DNA of 5,042 nucleotides from JAZQHR01 sp045540815 (GTDB lineage Bacteria > Bacillota > Clostridia > UMGS1810). The notes beneath the pieces are model-generated. The model saw only the letters and a program-made list of their open reading frames with translations, did not search any database and was not told the origin of the DNA. Where the stretch lies: the NCBI GenBank assembly GCA_045540815.1, contig JAZQHY010000056.1:1-5042 (forward strand), in the 5' to 3' direction. Made by a program: the position numbers and the translations under genes. This document shows, in pieces, positions 1-5,042 of this stretch (its first letter is position 1; each line of letters starts with the position of its first letter).

Positions 1-41
1 AAGGGGTGTGCTCCAAATATTTATTGTTTTACAATCACCTC

Positions 42-69
42 TTGAAAAAGCTGTCGAAAAGTATATAAT
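42..69 (+). promoter_or_regulatory. Sigma-A-type promoter of the SIR2-TPR gene
   Basis: A -35 hexamer TTGAAA (42-47, five of six matches to TTGACA) is followed by a 16-base spacer and a perfect -10 hexamer TATAAT (64-69). Transcription would start near position 76, giving a leader of about 36 bases that carries a perfect AGGAGG (98-103) eight bases before the ATG at 112. A second A/T-rich block, TATATA at 75-80, could act as an alternative -10 but has no good -35 partner. A short inverted repeat (ATTGT, TTT, ACAAT; 23-35) lies just upstream of the -35. No gene is visible in bases 1-41. Confidence 0.75.
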
Positions 70-111
70 TGTTGTATATATAGGAAATGCTCTCGATAGG
101 AGGCTCATACG

Positions 112-1905
112 ATGTCCTACGAATATCTGTCTAGAAAAGGCTTTATTAAAGAAATAGAAAACGTTACAAAAGGTACCCATCCTCGAAAGTTCTGTTTTGT
201 TCTGGGGGCAGGTGCATCCAGAAATTCTGGCATAAAATCCGGTCAAGAATTGGTTAAAATTTGGAATCAGGACTTACGTGAAAGAAACGAAGACGATTAT
301 AACAGTTGGCGAAAAGAATTAAAAATAACCGATGATAATATGTCTAATTTCTATAGCCACTACTATGAAAAGCGTTTTGCACGATGTCCCAAAGATGGTT
401 TGAATTATATTGAGCAGATTATGGACACAGCTAAACCAAGTGTAGGCTATGTAATGCTTGCACATATTTTAACTACGCAACCGCACAATGTCGTAATAAC
501 TACAAACTTCGACCATTTAACCGAAGATGCTTTAACTTATTATGCTCAAAAAATGCCGTTGGTTATTGGTCATGAATCTCTGGCACATTATATTGATGGT
601 CAGCCTACACGTCCTACTATTATAAAAATTCATCGAGACCTGCTGTTCGACCCAAAAAGTGAAACTAAAGATTTGGAAGTTTTGGCGGAAAACTGGAAAA
701 AAGCGTTAGAGTGCATTTTCGAGAATTATCACCCAGTGTTTATTGGATATGCAGGTAATGATAAGAGTTTAATGGATTTCCTGATTGAAAATAGCGAGAA
801 ATTCGACAAAGATGAATGGAAATTCCCATACTGGTTATTGTATAAAAATGAAGCAATTACAGGAAAAGTCAAAGAGTTTCTTGACAAGAGCAAGGGTTAT
901 GCTGTCCGTTGTGATGGTTTTGATTCAATTATGATTGAACTGGGTGCAGCCTTTGATTATAAAATCCCTGATGAGAAAACATTCTTAGAGGATGCGACTA
1001 AACGGTACAATGCTCTGAAAGATGCGATTGATGCCTTTTTAGATAAAGCCAACGCTAAGAAGATTGAAAAGCTACAAACTGACACTGATATAAATATTGA
1101 CGCTACTGAGCCTCAAAAGGAAAATGAAGATGCCGAAATCGGAGAGGCTATCAAGAAGATTACTGACCAATCCGAATCACAAAAACTCTATCATCAGGCG
1201 AATGTTTGTATCTCAAATAGAAAATATGATAAAGCAATACCTTTGTTGAACAAATTGCTGGAAATGGAACCTGATAATATCCGCTATCTGGATATGCTTG
1301 TAAGGGCTCTGTGTTATGCACAACAGTACGACGAAGCTATTGAGCAAGCAAACAAACTTCTAGGATTCAATCCCAATTATGTTTTCGCGAATTATTTCAA
1401 AGGAAAAGCTTACAAAGAGAAAAAAGATTACAATCTCGCAATTGAGGCGTTTAGAAAAACTGCAGAATGCGATCCTAAGTGGGCTCTACCATTCTATATG
1501 ATTGGTGAGACATTTGCAGATTTAGAACAATACGAGAGTGCTTTAGATGAGTACAAAACAGCTGTAGAACTTGATCCAGATGAATCTTTATATATGTTTG
1601 GTGTTGGTCAGATGCTTTCAAAACTAGGCAGATCGGACGAAGCGTTACTTGAATATAGCAAAGCTGCTGAGCTTTCTCCAGAATGGGGATTAATTCATTA
1701 CTTAACAGCAAAGGAACTTTTGATTACGGGCAAATACGATGATGCCTTAACTGCAATCAACAAGGCAATATCCGTTGAGCCAGATGATTATGATTACTAT
1801 AACTTCTTAAGTGATATTTTACAGAAGTTAAATCGTCCGGAAGAAGCTAAACAAGCTGCTGATAAAGCGAAAGAACTTAAAAGAATTATAAAAAGTAAAG
1901 ATTAA
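112..1905 (+). CDS. SIR2-family protein with C-terminal TPR repeats, candidate NADase effector
   Basis: This 597-residue cytoplasmic protein has no signal peptide or membrane segment. Residues about 25-285 form a SIR2-like Rossmann domain. The nucleotide-binding LGAGAS is at 31-36. A TTNFD motif is at 130-134, with N132 at the position of the catalytic Asn of bacterial SIR2 NADases. An IHRD motif at 173-176 keeps the catalytic-type His (H174) where most relatives read LHGD, and IGYAGND is at 211-217. A charged linker (about 290-352) leads to seven consecutive TPR units of 34 residues (about 355-590). SIR2 domains of this kind are known from antiphage systems (ThsA, DSR, SIR2-HerA, short pAgo-SIR2), where they deplete NAD; the TPRs would be the sensing or oligomerisation part. 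NAD hydrolysis and a defence role are inferred by family. The start is supported by AGGAGG eight bases upstream. No partner gene is visible downstream, so it may act alone, but the upstream side is outside the window. Confidence 0.9.
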   Translation: MSYEYLSRKGFIKEIENVTKGTHPRKFCFVLGAGASRNSGIKSGQELVKIWNQDLRERNEDDYNSWRKELKITDDNMSNFYSHYYEKRFARCPKDGLNYIEQIMDTAKPSVGYVMLAHILTTQPHNVVITTNFDHLTEDALTYYAQKMPLVIGHESLAHYIDGQPTRPTIIKIHRDLLFDPKSETKDLEVLAENWKKALECIFENYHPVFIGYAGNDKSLMDFLIENSEKFDKDEWKFPYWLLYKNEAITGKVKEFLDKSKGYAVRCDGFDSIMIELGAAFDYKIPDEKTFLEDATKRYNALKDAIDAFLDKANAKKIEKLQTDTDINIDATEPQKENEDAEIGEAIKKITDQSESQKLYHQANVCISNRKYDKAIPLLNKLLEMEPDNIRYLDMLVRALCYAQQYDEAIEQANKLLGFNPNYVFANYFKGKAYKEKKDYNLAIEAFRKTAECDPKWALPFYMIGETFADLEQYESALDEYKTAVELDPDESLYMFGVGQMLSKLGRSDEALLEYSKAAELSPEWGLIHYLTAKELLITGKYDDALTAINKAISVEPDDYDYYNFLSDILQKLNRPEEAKQAADKAKELKRIIKSKD

Positions 1906-2093
1906 TTATCTTTTTTGACCTTTAAAGTATTATTAAAAGGATGAGCACTCTATGGCAATAGTTAAGCTTAGCCAAACAGGAGGCGCTATCTTTAATAAAC
2001 AACACCAACTTAGCCCCAGTACTGTTGTCAAATTCGGTGTCAAGCTAAATTGGGTATATTCCATTTTGATTCAAAAACACATAAAAAGAAACG
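1906..2093 (+). other. Untranslated tail between the SIR2-TPR stop and the terminator
   Basis: These 188 bases hold no convincing gene. A reading frame opens with ATG at 1952 behind AGGA (1938-1941, ten bases away) and would encode 66 residues, but its last third runs through the terminator hairpin and its stop lies at 2150-2152, past the predicted transcript end. The peptide resembles no family I recognise. An ATG at 1941 gives only six codons. A weak hairpin (CCTTTAA at 1919-1925 against TTAAAAGG at 1933-1940) has no U-tract. The segment is most simply a long 3' untranslated region of the SIR2-TPR mRNA; a small RNA processed from it, or a decayed gene, cannot be excluded. Confidence 0.4.
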
Positions 2094-2129
2094 GGGATGT
2101 CTCACTAGTGTTAGTGAGATATCCCTTTT
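2094..2129. terminator. Bidirectional rho-independent terminator between convergent genes
   Basis: Bases 2094-2105 (GGGATGTCTCAC) pair with 2114-2125 (GTGAGATATCCC) in a 12-bp stem containing one G-U wobble, with an 8-base loop (2106-2113). On the plus strand the stem is followed by TTTTG and a T-rich stretch. On the minus strand it is followed by CGTTTCTTTTTATG, so it can end transcription from both sides. It lies about 190 bases after the SIR2-TPR gene and about 10 bases after the sensor kinase stop codon, exactly where two convergent transcripts need to be separated. Confidence 0.88.
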
Positions 2130-2134
2130 GTGGT

Positions 2135-3439
2135 TTATTTGCTTTTGTTTAGCACAACGGTAAAAGTGAATACCATAGTATTTTCATCAAACGAATACTC
2201 GATATAACCGTCGTATTCTTTAGCAATACGTTTTATACTTCTAATGCCGAAGCCGTGGATGTCTTTGTTTGACTTGGTGGTTTTTAGCTCACCACCGGAT
2301 TTCTTTGGAGCAGTAGCACAAGAGTTTTCGAGATGAATAACAACGAAGTTAGAATGGTTTTCTTTTATTGTCAGATCAATAGTTTTATCTTTTGAGCTTT
2401 TTGAAGCCTCTACTGCATTTTCGAGCAGATTGTCAAGAATCGAAGTTAGATTAGCATCGTTAATAAACGAAAAATCAATATCTCTAACATCGCAGTATAA
2501 GTCTATACCATAGTTTTTGCACACCGACACATAACGATTAATAATAGCGTTAACCAGTTTATGTGTGCTGTATTTGCGTAGGTGCTTTATTTGATATTCA
2601 CCGTACAAGTCATCAATATATTTATTGATGCTTGTGCAGTCGTTATGATTTGCATACTCCTTTATAGACATCAAATGGCGTTTAATGTCATGAATCAAAA
2701 TATTTGAACTCTCGTAATGATTCTGTAAAAGTGAATAATACTCAGTGTCGATTTCAGCTTTCTGTTTTTGAAGTCTGTATTCTGTGATTTCCTGCTGTGT
2801 CTTTAGCATTGATTCGTGTATCCAGAATATAATGATGTTCAAGTAAATCAAAAGAATAGTTGAAACCATAAATATGAAGTAAACTGTTTTTGGTACATCA
2901 ATAATAATTGTAATCGTAAGAATACCATGCAATAAAACAATAGATGCTAGTGGCAAAATAAAGAGGAGAGCTTCCTTTGAGGAGCGAAATGTTTTTCGTG
3001 ATTCTTTTCTAGACAGTTTTGCGATGAGAAGTGCCACGAAGAAATAGAGTAGCTTTGTACACGCGGTTTGTATCCATAGCACTGTGTCATTGACAGTAGC
3101 CTCTAATATTTCAGTACCGAAGAGTAATGTAGAACTGTAGTATATGCATAATTCTGTAATTACCATTGTTGCGGTCAATATAGCTGAATTAAAGATTGAT
3201 TGAAAAATACTGGTATCGAATAACAAGAAACACAATAGTATGTTGAATACCAAAAAAGCTCCAAGATTTATAAACGGCATCTCCAAAAAGCTAAGAGCAA
3301 ATTGAACCAAAGCTGAGGTTGTAAAACTCCAGAATACCATTTTTTTAGAAACTTTAATATCGAATTTTTCAGAGAAGCACATCAGTGAGATGAGAGCCTC
3401 AAATATATATGTGAGCAAATAACATATTGCAGATACCAT
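2135..3439 (-). CDS. Agr-type membrane sensor histidine kinase (HPK10/GHKL class)
   Basis: This 434-residue polytopic membrane protein autophosphorylates on a His and passes phosphate to the neighbouring regulator. The N-terminal half (about 3-207) has six or seven hydrophobic segments, near residues 3-22, 34-52, 56-76, 80-102, 119-142, 156-180 and 186-207, and would be the sensor. A helical linker (about 208-245) leads to the dimerisation helix with HDIKRHL at 250-256; H250 is the likely phosphoacceptor. The ATPase domain shows the N-box DNLLENAVEAS (336-346, Mg-binding N341) and one G-box, HGFGIRSI (395-402), as in the HATPase_c_5 group. Length and layout match AgrC-like kinases. The start ATG shares one base with the stop of the upstream regulator gene (TGATG), and a GGGGGT lies eight bases before it, so the two are probably translationally coupled. 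The signal is unknown: no agrB/agrD-like peptide genes are adjacent. Confidence 0.92.
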   Translation of the reverse strand: MVSAICYLLTYIFEALISLMCFSEKFDIKVSKKMVFWSFTTSALVQFALSFLEMPFINLGAFLVFNILLCFLLFDTSIFQSIFNSAILTATMVITELCIYYSSTLLFGTEILEATVNDTVLWIQTACTKLLYFFVALLIAKLSRKESRKTFRSSKEALLFILPLASIVLLHGILTITIIIDVPKTVYFIFMVSTILLIYLNIIIFWIHESMLKTQQEITEYRLQKQKAEIDTEYYSLLQNHYESSNILIHDIKRHLMSIKEYANHNDCTSINKYIDDLYGEYQIKHLRKYSTHKLVNAIINRYVSVCKNYGIDLYCDVRDIDFSFINDANLTSILDNLLENAVEASKSSKDKTIDLTIKENHSNFVVIHLENSCATAPKKSGGELKTTKSNKDIHGFGIRSIKRIAKEYDGYIEYSFDENTMVFTFTVVLNKSK

Positions 3440-4158
3440 CAGTTGTTACCCCCAACAAAAGCCATAAATTCATTCTTTAGTTGTGTATAATGTCGTCTGG
3501 ATACACACGCGACAGTCATAAGTTCGTTTTCTGCCTGAAATGTTATCACAGTTTTATCAACATTGATTACATTCTGCAAATTCACAAGAAAGCTCTTGTG
3601 AGAGAAAACAAAACAGGTTGGCTGATTTATAAGCTTTTCCCATTCAAAAGGTTTTTTGTTTGTTTTGTAGGTAGCTGTTTTGGTTACAACTGTAGAACCA
3701 TACTTAAGGTTTTCGATATACAATATGTCTTTTGTTTTCACTCTGCTGATACCATCATCGGTTTCGATAGCAATATTTTTGCTTATATTTTTGTAGTGTT
3801 CCACAGCTTCAGTGAAATTTCTGCAAAATCGTTTCTCGTCAATTGGCTTTGATAGATACCTAAAGACTGAAATTTTCATCGCATTGTCAAGATAATCAAA
3901 GTAGGATGTAAGAATAATTACGATGGTTTCAGGGTTATTTTTCTTTAAATTCTCTGCAACCTGAAGTCCGCTTATATCGCCCATCTCAATATCAAGAATA
4001 GCTATATCATACACAGCATTTATATCAAGTGAAAAATCTCCACTATTCTGGGTCTCGATATTGAATTCGAGATTTTCATTAGATTTTATATTTTTGAGTA
4101 AGTTTGTGACTTGTTCTACGATTTTTTTATCATCGTCACAGATAAGAATACTAAGCAT
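3439..4158 (-). CDS. LytTR-family response regulator (AgrA/LytR-like)
   Basis: This is a cytoplasmic DNA-binding response regulator of 239 residues from the chosen start. The receiver domain (about 1-120) has the acidic cluster D8-D10 (CDDD), phosphoacceptor D56 in ILDIEM, the switch Thr T84 (ILTS) and the conserved K104 in YLSKP, so it looks fully phosphorylatable. The C-terminal LytTR DNA-binding domain (about 135-235) shows KDILYIE, the hallmark HKSFLVNLQNV and the final VSRRHYTQLKNEF. It is the first gene of a two-gene operon with the sensor kinase and overlaps it by one base. An in-frame ATG two codons upstream (4162-4164) would give 241 residues, but it lies only two bases from the Shine-Dalgarno GAGGTG; the ATG at 4158 has the usual eight-base gap and starts the typical 'MLSILICDDD' receiver sequence. 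The likely target is the repeat pair at 4230-4259 next to its own promoter. Confidence 0.93.
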   Translation of the reverse strand: MLSILICDDDKKIVEQVTNLLKNIKSNENLEFNIETQNSGDFSLDINAVYDIAILDIEMGDISGLQVAENLKKNNPETIVIILTSYFDYLDNAMKISVFRYLSKPIDEKRFCRNFTEAVEHYKNISKNIAIETDDGISRVKTKDILYIENLKYGSTVVTKTATYKTNKKPFEWEKLINQPTCFVFSHKSFLVNLQNVINVDKTVITFQAENELMTVACVSRRHYTQLKNEFMAFVGGNN

Positions 4159-4166
4159 AAACATTA

Positions 4167-4172
4167 CACCTC
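4167..4172 (-). promoter_or_regulatory. Ribosome binding site that decides the regulator's start
   Basis: Read on the minus strand this is GAGGTG. It is two bases from the upstream ATG (4162-4164) and eight bases from the ATG at 4156-4158, so the second ATG is preferred. It lies at the very 5' end of the mRNA predicted from the promoter at 4179-4207. Confidence 0.7.
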
Positions 4173-4178
4173 ATATTA

Positions 4179-4207
4179 ATTATACAGAAGGAATACACTT
4201 TTGTCAT
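4179..4207 (-). promoter_or_regulatory. Sigma-A-type promoter of the regulator-kinase operon
   Basis: On the minus strand, ATGACA (4207-4202, five of six matches to TTGACA) is followed by a 17-base spacer and a perfect TATAAT (4184-4179). The predicted start near 4172 gives a leader of only about 14 bases, so the Shine-Dalgarno sequence starts almost at the mRNA 5' end. With both hexamers good, basal expression without an activator is expected. Confidence 0.75.
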
Positions 4208-4229
4208 CAGATTTTAAAACTCAAAAATG

Positions 4230-4259
4230 ACCGATTTTGCCAAAAATGATACCGTTTTT
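4230..4259 (+). promoter_or_regulatory. Putative LytTR-regulator binding site (two direct repeats)
   Basis: Two direct 9-base elements, ACCGATTTT (4230-4238) and ACCGTTTTT (4251-4259), are separated by 12 bases. The known LytTR-family consensus is [TA][AC][CA]GTTN[AG][TG] in direct repeats 12-13 bases apart. The second element matches eight of nine positions and the first seven of nine, and the spacing fits. A wider similarity surrounds them, CAAAAATGA at 4222-4230 and 4241-4249, so the unit looks duplicated with a two-base indel. In the orientation that matches the consensus the site faces the dockerin gene and lies 32 bases before its -10. It is also about 22 bases upstream of the -35 of the regulator operon on the other strand. 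That the neighbouring LytTR regulator binds here is inferred. Confidence 0.6.
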
Positions 4260-4288
4260 TCTGTAAGTGAGATTTTTGTCTTAGCAAG

Positions 4289-4297
4289 TGTTATAAT
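4289..4297 (+). promoter_or_regulatory. Extended -10 promoter of the dockerin-protein gene
   Basis: TGTTATAAT (4289-4297) is a perfect extended -10 element. No good -35 hexamer exists at the right distance: bases around 4268-4274 read TGAGATT. That is typical of a promoter that depends on an activator, and the LytTR-like repeats end about 10 bases before the -35 position. Transcription would start near 4304, leaving a leader of about 43 bases with AGGAG at 4334-4338. Confidence 0.6.
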
Positions 4298-4346
4298 CAA
4301 GTTGGGTGTAGTATTGCTATATAAATGCTTTTTAGGAGATGATTTT

Positions 4347-5042
4347 ATGAAAAAACTAATGAGATTATTTACTTCAATTTTAGTAATTGCGATTCTTACT
4401 ACGTGTTGTGTTATTTCTTCAAACGCCGCAATTCCACCCCAGAAGTACGGCGATCTCGATTACGATGATGTGGTTACAGTGATCGATGCTACAATTATTC
4501 AATGTCATCTTGCTCAGATTAAATTAATATTAGGTGATACGCAGGAAGCTGCGGACGTTGATAAGGACAACGAAGTAACTATTTTAGATGCAACTCTGAT
4601 TCAGCAGTATGTCGCAAGATATGACGTTGAGTTTCCTGATGATGAGTATTTCTTAGTTGATGCGTATTTGTATGGAGTTATTCTTGATTATGATTCAGGA
4701 AAAGCTATGGCTTCAATACCTGTCAATTTCTATGTTGACGGATTTAATGAACCGGGTCCAAGTACAGTTAAGCTTTATGTAGATCATGAGTTAGTTGTTC
4801 AAACAAGTGAGCTCGGATTACCACCTCACGAAGATGAATATGTTCTTACTCACACATTTGAAAAAGCAGGTACATATGACCTTGTGATTTGTGTATGTGA
4901 CAAATGGGGTGAGTCACTAGACTGGAGAATCGATGATTACGTAGTTGTTGACCCTGTTACAGATACATCCAAACCAATTATCACCTCCATAAGACGTGAG
5001 TCTTTAATATCATTAACTCCTGAATTTATAGCTCAAGCGCAG
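4347..5042 (+). CDS. Secreted protein with N-terminal dockerin module and Ig-like region (partial, 3' end off window)
   Basis: The frame stays open for 232 codons to the last base, so the C-terminus is missing. AGGAG lies eight bases before the ATG. Residues 1-27 are a Sec signal peptide: MKKLMR, a hydrophobic core (about 7-23), and a likely signal peptidase I cut after SNA (25-27). Residues about 34-92 hold two type I dockerin repeats of roughly 24 residues. Calcium-loop ligands at positions 1, 3, 5 and 12 are D36, D38, D40, D47 and D70, D72, D74, D81, each followed by an 'ATxIQ' helix. The Gly usual at loop position 6 is D41 and N75. Residues about 98-205 look like a beta-rich Ig-like domain (THTFEKAGTYDLVICVCDKWG is partly typical), and 'DTSKPIITSI' near 212 may open a second one. 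Dockerins bind cohesins on scaffoldins; a cell-surface or cellulosome-like role is inferred. It is divergent from the regulator operon, with LytTR-like sites between. Confidence 0.85.
   Translation, partial: MKKLMRLFTSILVIAILTTCCVISSNAAIPPQKYGDLDYDDVVTVIDATIIQCHLAQIKLILGDTQEAADVDKDNEVTILDATLIQQYVARYDVEFPDDEYFLVDAYLYGVILDYDSGKAMASIPVNFYVDGFNEPGPSTVKLYVDHELVVQTSELGLPPHEDEYVLTHTFEKAGTYDLVICVCDKWGESLDWRIDDYVVVDPVTDTSKPIITSIRRESLISLTPEFIAQAQ

Noticed and set aside
1..14. AAGGGGTGTGCTCC followed by an A/T-rich stretch, which could be the right arm of a terminator for an upstream gene.
   Set aside because: The matching left arm would lie outside the window, so the hairpin cannot be shown.
1475..1711. 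A 78-codon minus-strand frame antisense to the TPR region.
   Set aside because: It lies wholly inside a strong coding region and has no ribosome site or family resemblance; it is a mirror of the repeated TPR codons.
1174..1881. Regular 102-base periodicity that could suggest a DNA repeat array.
   Set aside because: The periodicity is at the protein level (34-residue TPR units); the nucleotide sequences of the units differ too much for a recent tandem duplication.
1952..2152. A 66-codon plus-strand reading frame between the SIR2-TPR gene and the terminator.
   Set aside because: The terminator hairpin lies inside it and the stop codon is past the predicted transcript end. The predicted peptide has no recognisable domain, and the spacing to AGGA is long.
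3481..3852. A 123-codon plus-strand frame antisense to the response regulator.
   Set aside because: It is Cys/Phe-rich with no domain, and the opposite strand encodes a complete LytTR regulator with conserved motifs.
4061..4249. A 62-codon plus-strand frame crossing the regulator start and the intergenic region.
   Set aside because: It has no ribosome site and runs through the regulator promoter and the first operator repeat.
4222..4249. CAAAAATGA repeated with a 19-base period, considered as a mobile-element target duplication or CRISPR-like repeat.
   Set aside because: There are only two copies with no element or spacer structure between them; they flank the LytTR-like elements and fit a duplicated operator better.
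4347..4430. A lipoprotein signal suggested by the two Cys residues at 20-21 of the dockerin protein.
   Set aside because: The preceding residues (LTT) do not fit a lipobox well, and a normal signal peptidase I site (SNA) follows at 25-27.

Overview
The window looks like chromosomal DNA from an anaerobic, low-GC Clostridia-type Firmicute, most likely a Ruminococcus-like member of the Oscillospiraceae from a gut or rumen. This rests on three things: A/T-rich codon use with strong AGGAGG-type ribosome sites and sigma-A-like promoters; an Agr/LytTR-type two-component system; and a secreted protein whose mature N-terminus is a two-repeat dockerin module with the 'DATxIQ' signature common in Ruminococcus. 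The assignment is inferred from sequence character, not from a database search.

Layout. Positions 1-111 hold a clear promoter and Shine-Dalgarno sequence for the first gene. Positions 112-1905 (+) encode a 597-residue SIR2-family protein with seven C-terminal TPR repeats, a candidate NAD-consuming defence or stress effector. It is followed by about 190 bases with no convincing gene, then a strong hairpin at 2094-2125 that has U-runs on both sides. This hairpin can terminate both the SIR2-TPR transcript and the operon converging on it. On the minus strand, 4158-2135 is a tightly coupled operon: a LytTR response regulator, then a multi-pass membrane sensor kinase of the AgrC/HPK10 type, overlapping by one base at the stop and start codons (TGATG). 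Positions 4347-5042 (+) begin a divergent gene for a secreted dockerin/Ig-like protein that runs off the end of the window.

How the genes may work together. The intergenic region 4165-4346 holds a sigma-A-like promoter for the regulator operon, an extended -10 promoter with a poor -35 for the dockerin gene, and between them two direct 9-base elements (ACCGATTTT, 12-base gap, ACCGTTTTT). These match the LytTR-family binding consensus in sequence and spacing and point toward the dockerin gene. The simplest reading is that the kinase senses an unidentified extracellular cue and the regulator then activates the secreted dockerin protein, with possible autoregulation. No agrB/agrD-like peptide genes are visible. 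The SIR2-TPR gene appears to be an independent unit that only shares the terminator region.
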